Positions 1 through 7,602 of a stretch of DNA of 64,000 bases are shown in pieces. The position numbers were made by a program, and so were the translations under genes. Within the stretch, counting starts at the first letter, position 1. Each line of letters begins with the position of its first letter. This DNA is from Bernardetia sp. (GTDB lineage: Bacteria; Bacteroidota; Bacteroidia; Cytophagales; Bernardetiaceae), in the NCBI RefSeq assembly GCF_020630935.1, contig NZ_JAHDIG010000018.1:1-64000 (forward strand). The letters are read 5' to 3'. The notes beneath the pieces were generated by a model. It saw nothing but the letters and a program-made list of their open reading frames with translations. It did no database searches and had not been told where the DNA came from.

Positions 1-59
1 AAGAACAGCGCAAAACAATAGCCAAAATTCAAAGTTTTATGGGACAAGATAAGGGGTAG
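1..59 (+). CDS. 3' end of an unidentified gene (partial)
   Basis: The third frame stays open from the left edge and stops with TAG at 57-59, giving a charged tail EQRKTIAKIQSFMGQDKG. The composition is protein-like, and the next gene ends convergently only 22 bases further on, which fits a real gene end. Too little is present to name it. A chance open frame of this length is also possible. Confidence 0.4.
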   Translation, partial: EQRKTIAKIQSFMGQDKG

Positions 60-81
60 AACCTTGCGCCAGATGGGGGGA

Positions 82-774
82 TTAAATATCAAACATATTC
101 GGATAATAACTCTTCATTACACTCTTTAAAGATTTAGTTTTATACCCAAACTTGATGTAACCTTCTGAATGTAACTTATATATTACGCTTACCTTAGTTG
201 TTTGAAAAAAAATTGAAAGTTTGCTCACGATATATGCAAAGCTCTCTTGATTACAAGTCTGTTCATCAACATATAATATGTTAGAACTTAAATTGATTTC
301 AGACTTTGCTTTTTCAAATTGTTCAAATAAAGCAACACTAGGAATTATTAAGTTTAAAGCAAAATAATTTGCCTGCCATTCAATCCAATTTCCTTTATCC
401 TCGAATATATAATCAAATATTTTGTAGTTGTCTTCATTGTCTTTCAAACTGTCATATTCCTTCTGTTCCATCATTAGTTCACTATGAAGAAAAAAATGTC
501 CTATTTCATGAGCAATTATGAAGAAACCTCTTTGAGATACATATTCTTTAGCACTTACATATATTGTTCTATTATTCAAATCGTATTTGCCCAATATTTC
601 ACTTTCTATCTTATTGTTTATGTCAGATATATACTTAGTTTTTAGTCTAAAATTCTTATATAAGTTTGCAATTAGGAGTTTCATATCTAATTGCTTTACA
701 CCTATTAGAAATGAGTAAGCAAATTTTCTTAATATATCCTCTGTCAATTTTTTTATTTGTATTTCATCCTTCAT
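82..774 (-). CDS. ImmA/IrrE family metallo-endopeptidase
   Basis: A 230-residue cytoplasmic protein with the zinc-peptidase signature HEIGHFFLH at about residues 89-97 and, further on, the WIEWQANYFALNLIIP segment that carries the third metal ligand and the conserved A-N-x-F-A-x-x-L-x-x-P pattern of ImmA/IrrE proteins. In this family such peptidases cleave repressors or anti-regulators, as in ICEBs1 ImmA and Deinococcus IrrE. No helix-turn-helix is visible at the N-terminus, so this is the stand-alone protease form. Its ATG lies inside the end of the upstream Mrr-like nuclease gene (11-base overlap), so the two are probably translated together. The substrate is unknown; a defence or mobile-element role is inferred from the partner only. 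Confidence 0.85.
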   Translation of the reverse strand: MKDEIQIKKLTEDILRKFAYSFLIGVKQLDMKLLIANLYKNFRLKTKYISDINNKIESEILGKYDLNNRTIYVSAKEYVSQRGFFIIAHEIGHFFLHSELMMEQKEYDSLKDNEDNYKIFDYIFEDKGNWIEWQANYFALNLIIPSVALFEQFEKAKSEINLSSNILYVDEQTCNQESFAYIVSKLSIFFQTTKVSVIYKLHSEGYIKFGYKTKSLKSVMKSYYPNMFDI

Positions 775-1330
775 TATCTTTTATTTTATCCCTGTACCTC
801 TTTATATAAGATTTTATTATTTGCTCCTCTAAAGTTTTAGCCAAGTCATCTATAGAGGTTTTCCCATTCTTTTTTTTATCAAGACCTTGAGTTGCGTTTT
901 TTTTATTCAAAACTACATTGTAACTAATTTCTGGATTTACATGTATAATCATTAAACCCTTATTTTTAGCAACATTATAAGCTCCTTGACTAAGTTTTCT
1001 TGTTGTCATAAAAACTCCTTTGACATTAACCCCTGCTACTTGTTTTGTCTTATTTATAAATTCTTCTATATCATCGACAGGAATATTTTTAGTAGAATAA
1101 TCTTTACACTCAATCAAGAAAAGAAAATAATACTCCTGTTGATTGCCAAAAAATACCTCTACTGAAATATCAAAGATTATGTTTCCTTCTCTATCTTTAG
1201 AATAATAACCTTTTTTCTGATAAATTTTACAAGAATTAGGACTTATTCCTAGAGAACCACTATCAATAATGTTTCTAACAATTTCATAGGACACGTTTTC
1301 AAACTTATCTCCTTTTTGAACAGTATTCAT
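764..1330 (-). CDS. Mrr-like restriction endonuclease-fold protein
   Basis: A 188-residue protein with the PD-(D/E)xK nuclease layout of the Mrr catalytic domain: an acidic residue in IIFDISVEV (about residues 51-59), the catalytic IECKDY strand (about 72-77), then a helix and the TTRKLSQGAYNVAKNKGLMII segment, which matches the usual Mrr strand-helix-strand ending. Family members cut modified or foreign DNA, or act as nuclease modules in defence loci. There is no separate DNA-recognition domain; the C-terminal 45 residues are lysine-rich. It is transcribed ahead of, and overlaps, the ImmA/IrrE gene, suggesting a two-gene unit. The substrate cannot be read from the sequence. Confidence 0.7.
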   Translation of the reverse strand: MNTVQKGDKFENVSYEIVRNIIDSGSLGISPNSCKIYQKKGYYSKDREGNIIFDISVEVFFGNQQEYYFLFLIECKDYSTKNIPVDDIEEFINKTKQVAGVNVKGVFMTTRKLSQGAYNVAKNKGLMIIHVNPEISYNVVLNKKNATQGLDKKKNGKTSIDDLAKTLEEQIIKSYIKRYRDKIKDNEG

Positions 1331-1369
1331 TAAATTTAAAATGTGTTAGTGGATTACCAAAATATTTAT

Positions 1370-3586
1370 CTACCCCCTCCTAAACCTCTTCTCATACGTT
1401 TCAATAACTTTCCAATAGACGACAGGAATTTCTTGTATCAAATCGGCTGCTATGGCGAAAAGAGAAGTATCTTTTGAGATAGAAATGCTGTATTTTTCGG
1501 TGTTTTCTTCCCAGTTTTCAGCATTCAAGATGTCGTTTGCTCCGAAGAAATCGCCTTTTTGTAGCGTTTCTACTTTTTTACCATTCCGTTTGAGAGTTAC
1601 GCTGCCTTCTGCTATCAGATAGAGAATGTATTTTTGAGAGAAATCTTGTCCTTCAGTTTGGGTCATTGCTTTGGCAATGCGTGTTAGAATAGGAAAAGAA
1701 ACCACCTCGCCAAAGAGCCATGTATTTTCTAAAAACAAAATATTTTTCTCTACTCGTTTGAGTTCGCTATACAAATCATTTCTATCCACAAAATCGTGAT
1801 ACGATTGTAGAGGAATCTGAATAACAGTAATATTACTGGCTGCTCGGTAGGTTTCAAGAGCTTTTCCACCCAAATACCCCGAATAAAAACCAATGAGAGA
1901 ACCTGCTGGCAAAACGTGTTGGTTGCCTCGTTTGGAATCTATAAATTCCACCGAACCTGTGAGAAGCAAATACACATATTCGCTATTGTGTCCTTTTTTG
2001 AAAAGAATTGTTCCTGCGTTGAAGTGCCTTACCGAATGGTTGAGCAAATAATTGACTTCGTGCTGTGGAGCGCTAGGAAAATAAAATTGAATGTATTTGC
2101 TCGCAAAATCAAAGAGATAATCATGACTAGCAGGAATAAGTTTATCAATCATTCCGAAGGCTGCCGATGAACCAATTTCTCGTTCTTTGAAAGTGAGTGG
2201 TTTGTGCGTGTGTGCCAAAACTATTTTTTTAGATTCATCTTTTCGATAATCTTCGGCTTGTCCGTGAATCATTCCTCCACCAATATCAATTTTTTTGAGG
2301 TCGGTAGGAATAAGGTAGTTTTGCGTGATTTTGTCGTACCACTCATTAGAAACTTGCAAATTGTCGTCTCGTTCCGTCATTTTTTTGAAAACATCAAACG
2401 AAACTACATCAGCTAAATGTCCATAAACTTTGTAGGCATCTTTCCATTTGGCTCTAAAATAAAATAAATTCGTTTCGACAGGGTGAGGCGAATACAATGG
2501 CATTACCTCCAAGCCATCTACATCGTTCCATGTGTCAAATTCCAAATCACAGACATCAAAAAAGTTTTTAAAATTGCTTTCCTCAATAGACATCAAGGCA
2601 GCCAATTTTTTGGTAACGGCAGCACGAACAAGTGGTGTGGCGTAATATTTAAAACGTCTGTCGGTTCGGATGAGTGTAGTAAGCCCTGCAAAATGGTCGT
2701 CGTGAGCGTGGGTATGGAAAATTCCCTCAATCTCATTGACGCTAATTCCTAAATAATTCAGACTTGTCAGAATATTGGGACCTGCATCTACTAAAAATAT
2801 CTTTCCTTGAAAAATAACAATGCTCGCCATACAAGGACGATTAATATCCCAGCCATCACCTTCTCCAGAATGTACCACAGCAAAATATTCTCTATTCAGA
2901 TAGTGATACCCCAACTGATAAGGAGCTTCATAACGGTCTTCTGCTCCCAAATTTAGATTTACTTCTACGCTTTCCTCTTTATAACTAATCTCATAAATAT
3001 TAAATCCTTTTCTTTCTATAAAAACTCCGTTTCGAATTTCTGTTTTTGTGTTTTCTTGTTCTGAATTTTCATTTTCTTCGATAATTCGCTTGTCTAAAAG
3101 AGCATCAGATGGGTTTATTTTTCCAAAGGCAAAATTGAGTTTTATTCGCATCATTTGCTCAAAATCTTCTCCTCTTACTCCTGCTGCTTCATATTCTTCT
3201 TTATTAATTAAGCCATAATTTCCACGATAAAAATATTTCATTTGTGCTTCTATCTGCTCTTCTGTTCCGATAATCATGGGACGGATGCCTGTATTATTCG
3301 GATGATTCGGAATGACCATTCCTTGCAAATAGAGCATCTGCATAGCAGGAAATTCTATCAAATTCGAAAAGCTACCGTTCTGCATCAAGACTTCTGAAAG
3401 CAAAATACAGTTGGGTCCTGATTCATAAGAAACAATATTTTTTCCTATCTTTTTATCAATCGTTTCGATAAGCCCACGTTTTTTCAAATGTTTGACAGCA
3501 TCAGCAGGACAACCACAAAGCATAAAAACATTTGCTTCTGGCACTTCTACCCAAAAAATTCCTGTACTTACTTTCAGCTTCTTCAT
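1370..3586 (-). CDS. Metallo-beta-lactamase-fold hydrolase with two cyclic-nucleotide-binding domains
   Basis: A 738-residue protein with no signal peptide. An N-terminal region of about 200 residues is not recognised. The central metallo-beta-lactamase domain starts near residue 255 (KIFLVDAGPN) and has the metal motif H-x-H-x-D-H at residues 293-298, with further candidate ligands in SPHPVE, GHLAD and LAHTHKP. Two cNMP-binding beta-rolls follow, at about 510-620 (AGTILFKKGHNSEYVYLLLTGSVEF) and 620-735 (ILYLIAEGSVTLKRNG). It is the last gene of a minus-strand cluster that begins with two adenylate cyclases, so a hydrolase controlled by cyclic nucleotide, possibly a phosphodiesterase, is a reasonable inference; the substrate is not proven. 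A five-unit heptamer array ends about 4 bases before its ATG, where a ribosome-binding site would be expected. Confidence 0.8.
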   Translation of the reverse strand: MKKLKVSTGIFWVEVPEANVFMLCGCPADAVKHLKKRGLIETIDKKIGKNIVSYESGPNCILLSEVLMQNGSFSNLIEFPAMQMLYLQGMVIPNHPNNTGIRPMIIGTEEQIEAQMKYFYRGNYGLINKEEYEAAGVRGEDFEQMMRIKLNFAFGKINPSDALLDKRIIEENENSEQENTKTEIRNGVFIERKGFNIYEISYKEESVEVNLNLGAEDRYEAPYQLGYHYLNREYFAVVHSGEGDGWDINRPCMASIVIFQGKIFLVDAGPNILTSLNYLGISVNEIEGIFHTHAHDDHFAGLTTLIRTDRRFKYYATPLVRAAVTKKLAALMSIEESNFKNFFDVCDLEFDTWNDVDGLEVMPLYSPHPVETNLFYFRAKWKDAYKVYGHLADVVSFDVFKKMTERDDNLQVSNEWYDKITQNYLIPTDLKKIDIGGGMIHGQAEDYRKDESKKIVLAHTHKPLTFKEREIGSSAAFGMIDKLIPASHDYLFDFASKYIQFYFPSAPQHEVNYLLNHSVRHFNAGTILFKKGHNSEYVYLLLTGSVEFIDSKRGNQHVLPAGSLIGFYSGYLGGKALETYRAASNITVIQIPLQSYHDFVDRNDLYSELKRVEKNILFLENTWLFGEVVSFPILTRIAKAMTQTEGQDFSQKYILYLIAEGSVTLKRNGKKVETLQKGDFFGANDILNAENWEENTEKYSISISKDTSLFAIAADLIQEIPVVYWKVIETYEKRFRRG

Positions 3587-3590
3587 AATA

Positions 3591-3625
3591 TCAGTAATCA
3601 GTAATCAGTAATCAGTAATCAGTAA
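3591..3625. repeat. TCAGTAA tandem array, five units (left arm)
   Basis: Five exact copies of the heptamer TCAGTAA run without spacers from 3591 to 3625. They are followed at 3621-3647 by a hairpin, AGTAAATAC / GTATTTACT with a 9-base loop. On the transcribed minus strand the array reads (TTACTGA)5 and lies directly before the start codon of the MBL-cNMP protein and after the four-helix-bundle gene. Its inverted partner is at 4055-4087. Confidence 0.95.
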
Positions 3626-3657
3626 ATACGATTTTGTAGTATTTACTTTATATACTA

Positions 3658-4038
3658 CTACTTTTTCTGACTTATTTTACGTTTGTTTATTCTCGTTTTT
3701 CTTAAAATTGCGAAAAGCATTTTGCCGATTTCATCGGCTTGTTTGTACATACTCTCGTATGTATTTTCGTCTATATAACCTGTATCTTTTAGTAAACTCA
3801 GCCAGTATTTAGTTTCTAAACATTCTTTATAAGCAATGCTCATTTTGGCAGAAAAATCATCATCAGAAATTGCTCCATTAGCTTCTATAATATTTGCTCC
3901 AATAGAAGTTCCAGAGCGTAATAATTGCTTTGAAAGTACATACTCTTTTTTCTGCTCTTTCAAAAACTCAAAAGCCTTTACTATTCTGATAGCAAAAGGA
4001 TAGGCTTTATCATACACTAGGCTTCTATTCTCTATCAT
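3658..4038 (-). CDS. Four-helix bundle protein (S23 / 23S rRNA intervening-sequence type)
   Basis: A 126-residue basic helical protein. The pattern VYDKAYPFAIRIVKA, then LSKQLLRSGTSIGANIIEANGA, then AYKECLETKYWLSLLKDTGYI is the hallmark of the four-helix-bundle family named for proteins encoded in 23S rRNA intervening sequences; the Avd accessory protein of diversity-generating retroelements shares the fold. The C-terminus is strongly basic (RKTRINKRKISQKK), consistent with nucleic-acid binding. No reverse transcriptase or rRNA is nearby. The gene sits between the second adenylate cyclase and the MBL-cNMP gene, and inverted TCAGTAA/TTACTGA arrays bracket it, so in the transcript it would lie in the loop of a potential stem. 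Biochemical function is unknown. Confidence 0.88.
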   Translation of the reverse strand: MIENRSLVYDKAYPFAIRIVKAFEFLKEQKKEYVLSKQLLRSGTSIGANIIEANGAISDDDFSAKMSIAYKECLETKYWLSLLKDTGYIDENTYESMYKQADEIGKMLFAILRKTRINKRKISQKK

Positions 4039-4054
4039 AACTAAAGCATCAAAA

Positions 4055-4087
4055 TACTGATTACTGATTACTGGTTACTGACGACTG
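4055..4087. repeat. TTACTGA array, inverted partner (right arm), overlapping a gene end
   Basis: TACTGA-TTACTGA-TTACTGG-TTACTGA-CGACTGA: the heptamer of 3591-3625 in the opposite orientation, with decay at the outer edge. It runs into the 3' end of the adenylate cyclase gene and supplies its last codons (VTSNQ and the TAA stop). A 25-base copy differing by one base (one C/T) is at 19506-19530. Confidence 0.9.
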
Positions 4088-5758
4088 AACGAAATACATA
4101 TCAATTTCCCCTTTATTCTTTGCTGTAATTTTCCCTCTGTATTCACACTCAAAATCATTTTTTACATGATGGTATGTGGTTTCAGAGATATTTACCTTTC
4201 CAACTTCTCCACTAGACTCCATTCTTGCTGCAAGGTTTACGGCATCGCCCCAAATGTCGTAGGCAAATTTATTTTTACCAATCACACCAGCCACTACCGA
4301 ACCTGTATGAATTCCCAAACGAAGTTCAAAAGTTGGTTCACCTATTTTTTCTTGGTAAGATTTCCAATCTTTCATAAACTGTTGCATCTCTAAACCTGCT
4401 CTTACAGCATCTTTTGGATTGGAACTGTTAGCCACTGGAATCCCTCCTGCACACATATAGGCATCACCTATAGTTTTGATTTTTTCAAGATCGTATTTAT
4501 CACAAATTTTATCAAACTCTGTAAAACAGTACTCTAATTTTTTGACGAGATCTTCTGGTGATAATTTTTCAGAAATCTGCGTAAAACCTTTGAAATCAGT
4601 AAACATAACCGTTACTAGGTCGTAAGATTGTGGTTGAGCATGTCCTGTTTCTTTGAGTTCTTGTGCTGTTTCTTCTGGCAAAATATTGAGTAAAAGCGTA
4701 TCTGATTTTTGGCGCTCTAGTTCTATTTCCTTGTTTTTCGAACTAAGTTTTCTATTACTATTAAATTTTTGAATAAAGGCTACTACAGAAATAAGAAGAA
4801 CGATTCCACCACCAATAAGTCCGATGAGAAACTGATTGTTTCGTGCTTTTTGTGCTTGTGCTTCAGCTTTTTGCGCTTGCGCTTCGGCTTGTTGCTCTTT
4901 AGCAATGGCTTCTTGTTTCTGACGCTCAGATTCTTTCATTTTCAAATCAAGATTTTTGAGTTGAAGTTCTAGTCCTTGCCTTTCAATAACATATTTTTGA
5001 GAGTCAATATCCAAGGTCAGTTCTTTTTTTTGAGTTCTTAAAAACTCTAATTCTCTTTGCGATAAAAGCATAGGGTCTATTTTCATTGCTTCTTCTAGCT
5101 CTCTTTTTTTGTCTCGTGGGTCTGGCTTTTCGCTTTGAGCTTTATCCCACATGAGTTCAAAGAGTTTTACTTTTTCTTCGCTCCCTTGTTTTGTGTGTGC
5201 CTCTATCAGTACAGTAGAAAGATTTATTCTATCTTGGCGAGTAATTTCGAAAACATCTGGTTTTGAAAGTAGCGTTTCGGCAGTCGGAATGAGGTTTTCA
5301 TAATCTCTTTCCTTGTGCGTAATTTTGACAATTTTACGCAAAACTTCTCCTTCTTTTTTGGATTCATTTAGTTCATTGTAGAGTTCGGCTGCTTCTCTAT
5401 ATTGATTATTTTTTTTGGTAAAATAATCTGGCATTTTATATTTGTCGCCTAATCGTTCGTGGCTTTTGGCTTTTAAAAGTTTATCATTATTTTTTTCAGC
5501 AGTATAGATAGCTCTTTCATAATAACGTGTCATCAAACCATCTTGCTTGATAAGATGATAACTATCTGCAATTTGCCAGCTTAGACTAATGACTGTTTTG
5601 TAGTCTCCATTTTTTAAGGCACGTTTTCGCTTGGCATCATAGTTCCTAATCTTTGAAATTACTTGACGACGGTTATAGTTTTGTGCTTTCCCCCAATCAT
5701 AAGGCACAAAAAGCAACACAATCAGTGAAGCAATGAGAACAAGATATCTTTTTTTCAT
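4061..5758 (-). CDS. Membrane-anchored class III adenylate cyclase with TPR-like sensor region
   Basis: A 565-residue protein: signal peptide (about 1-25), a helical TPR-like region (about 35-215), a charged coiled coil with Q/A/E repeats (about 235-305), one membrane helix (about 310-330), a linker coil, and a C-terminal class III cyclase domain (about 385-560). Both metal-binding aspartates are visible (FTDFKGFT and KTIGDAY). The base-selecting positions are Lys in IKTIGD and Asp in YDIWGDAVN, the adenylate rather than guanylate pattern, and the transition-state Asn and Arg (VNLAARMES) are present. The layout puts the TPR part in the periplasm and the catalytic part in the cytoplasm. It is about 43% helical linker and shares architecture with the preceding cyclase, 50 bases upstream. 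The last residues come from the dispersed TTACTGA repeat. Confidence 0.92.
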   Translation of the reverse strand: MKKRYLVLIASLIVLLFVPYDWGKAQNYNRRQVISKIRNYDAKRKRALKNGDYKTVISLSWQIADSYHLIKQDGLMTRYYERAIYTAEKNNDKLLKAKSHERLGDKYKMPDYFTKKNNQYREAAELYNELNESKKEGEVLRKIVKITHKERDYENLIPTAETLLSKPDVFEITRQDRINLSTVLIEAHTKQGSEEKVKLFELMWDKAQSEKPDPRDKKRELEEAMKIDPMLLSQRELEFLRTQKKELTLDIDSQKYVIERQGLELQLKNLDLKMKESERQKQEAIAKEQQAEAQAQKAEAQAQKARNNQFLIGLIGGGIVLLISVVAFIQKFNSNRKLSSKNKEIELERQKSDTLLLNILPEETAQELKETGHAQPQSYDLVTVMFTDFKGFTQISEKLSPEDLVKKLEYCFTEFDKICDKYDLEKIKTIGDAYMCAGGIPVANSSNPKDAVRAGLEMQQFMKDWKSYQEKIGEPTFELRLGIHTGSVVAGVIGKNKFAYDIWGDAVNLAARMESSGEVGKVNISETTYHHVKNDFECEYRGKITAKNKGEIDMYFVQSSVTSNQ

Positions 5759-5808
5759 GTTGATGAATGATTTTTAGGATAGTTTTTTTATTAATTACAA
5801 TAAGACTT

Positions 5809-7473
5809 TTAAAACTTAGAAACAACAAAGTACATATCTACTTCGCCTTTATTTTTGGCTTCTATTTTTCCACGATACGAACAGAAAAAATAATCCCTAA
5901 CAAGTGAATATGTGTATTCAGAAATATTTACTCTTCCAACCTCCCCACTAGATTCCATTCGGGCTGCCAAATTTACAGTATCGCCCCAAATGTCATAAGC
6001 AAAGCGTTTTTTCCCAACTACACCAGCTACAACAGGTCCTGTATGGATTCCTAAACGCATTTCGAAATACGGCTTTCCTTGTAGCATTTTCTTTTGTTTG
6101 AGTTGCTCAATGACTTCTTGCATTTCCATAGCTGCGCTCACAGCATCGACAGGATTCGTATAATTTGTAGTTGGAATACCTCCAGCACACATATAAGCAT
6201 CTCCCATCGTTTTGATACGCTCCAAATTCCATTTTTCACAAATAGAATCAAATTCTGAAAAACACTCAGCAAGCTCGTCGATGAGTTCCTCAGGAGTTAG
6301 TTCTTCAGCAACTTGTGTAAAGCCTTTAAAGTCTGTAAAAATAACACTCACTTGGTCGTAAGAACGTGGAGGCAAGTTCGGATTACGTTTGAGTTCTTCA
6401 GCTATTTCTTTTGGTAAAATATTAAGTAATAGAGCTTCCGAACGCTCTTTTTCTTGTTCTATAATTTCCTTTTGACTTTCAATTTCTTCATTTTTGGACG
6501 CTAGTTCTTGGTTGGCAGAAGCAAGTTCTCGGTTGGCTTTTTTCTTAGCCCTCACTGTATTACTCTGAATAATAATAAAAATTATGAGAATTACAGCAAA
6601 AAAGGCTACTCCTCCAACAACATACATAAAGAGCTTTTTATCTGCTTCCCTTGCTGCCAAAGATTCTGTATGCAAACGTTCCAAACTATCTGACTCAAAT
6701 GTACTTCGCTCTAAAAGTTCTTCTATACTAAGTGTTTTTACTTTCTGCTCTTGTGCTATTTTTTCAGCTTCTTTTTTCTTCTCCTCTTTTTCTGTTTTTG
6801 AGACAGATAAGGTATCTATCAATACTTCATCTTTTCTTTCTTCTAGTGCTATTACATCTTGCGCCTCGTCTTTTATTTCTTCTTTGATGTTAGCATACAA
6901 ATTGGCATTTTTAGTATCTCCTTTTATTCTATAGATTTTTGCTAAATCTTCTGTAATTTGTAAAACAAGTTGCGTGGCATTGGCATTGTTGGCAGAACGA
7001 ATTGTCGTTTTATACACTTCAATAGCTGCATCATATCTCTTCATTTGAGCATAAACATTGCCCTCCAAATAATGATAAAGAGCAGCCTTTTTTCTATCTC
7101 CTAATAGTTCATAAGATTTTGAAGCCTTTTTATAATTAAAAACGGCTTGCTCATAATTCTTCTGATTTTTATAAATTTCAGCCAAAGAGGCATAGGTTTT
7201 TCCTAAGTTTTCATAATCTTTGACAGTAGCTGAATGCTTAACAGCTTGATTAAGATAGCTGATGGCTTCATCTGTATTTCCTTGCCTGTATTTTCCTTTG
7301 CCAATCTCAAAAGCCAATCTTCCTGCTTTATCAGGACGATATTTGTTTACAGCTGCTTTATATTGAGTTTCTAGGTTTTGAGCTACCGTTTGATAGAGAG
7401 GAAAAAAATACAACGTAAAAATAAATACACTAAAAATAGAAGCAAGCAGAAAAGATTTTTTTTGGAGTAGCAT
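5809..7473 (-). CDS. Membrane-anchored class III adenylate cyclase with TPR domain
   Basis: A 554-residue paralogue of the next gene downstream. It has an N-terminal signal/anchor (about 8-28), clear TPR units (about 35-200, for example NTDEAISYLNQAVKHSATVKDY and YEQAVFNYKKASKSYELLGD), a membrane helix (about 272-295), a coiled coil that leads into the cyclase, and a cyclase domain (about 365-550). The metal aspartates (FTDFKGFT, KTMGDAY) and the adenine-type Lys/Asp pair (IKTMGD, YDIWGDTVN) are intact, so it should make cAMP from ATP. As the first gene of the minus-strand cluster it probably senses a cell-envelope condition through its TPR region and feeds the cNMP-binding protein encoded at the other end of the cluster. 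Confidence 0.92.
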   Translation of the reverse strand: MLLQKKSFLLASIFSVFIFTLYFFPLYQTVAQNLETQYKAAVNKYRPDKAGRLAFEIGKGKYRQGNTDEAISYLNQAVKHSATVKDYENLGKTYASLAEIYKNQKNYEQAVFNYKKASKSYELLGDRKKAALYHYLEGNVYAQMKRYDAAIEVYKTTIRSANNANATQLVLQITEDLAKIYRIKGDTKNANLYANIKEEIKDEAQDVIALEERKDEVLIDTLSVSKTEKEEKKKEAEKIAQEQKVKTLSIEELLERSTFESDSLERLHTESLAAREADKKLFMYVVGGVAFFAVILIIFIIIQSNTVRAKKKANRELASANQELASKNEEIESQKEIIEQEKERSEALLLNILPKEIAEELKRNPNLPPRSYDQVSVIFTDFKGFTQVAEELTPEELIDELAECFSEFDSICEKWNLERIKTMGDAYMCAGGIPTTNYTNPVDAVSAAMEMQEVIEQLKQKKMLQGKPYFEMRLGIHTGPVVAGVVGKKRFAYDIWGDTVNLAARMESSGEVGRVNISEYTYSLVRDYFFCSYRGKIEAKNKGEVDMYFVVSKF

Positions 7474-7602
7474 ATTTGAATGGAACTTTTCTATATTAAA
7501 AAAGAAGAAGCAAAAAATGAATAGAGAATAGGATTATGGAACACTTAAATTAGACCGATTCTCATAGAAATACAAATTTTTATAAAAAAAAGTAATAAAA
7601 AA

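Noticed and set aside
1916-2752. Three plus-strand frames inside the MBL-cNMP gene
   Set aside because: They overlap a clearly homologous gene on the other strand and have no recognisable features.
3591-3625. Tandem TCAGTAA array considered as a CRISPR or phase-variation tract
   Set aside because: The units are only 7 bases with no spacers, so it is not CRISPR. It lies outside coding sequence of the neighbouring genes, so slippage would not switch a frame, although it could alter leader spacing.
3658-4038. Diversity-generating retroelement (Avd accessory)
   Set aside because: The protein shares the four-helix fold, but no reverse transcriptase, template or variable repeat lies nearby.
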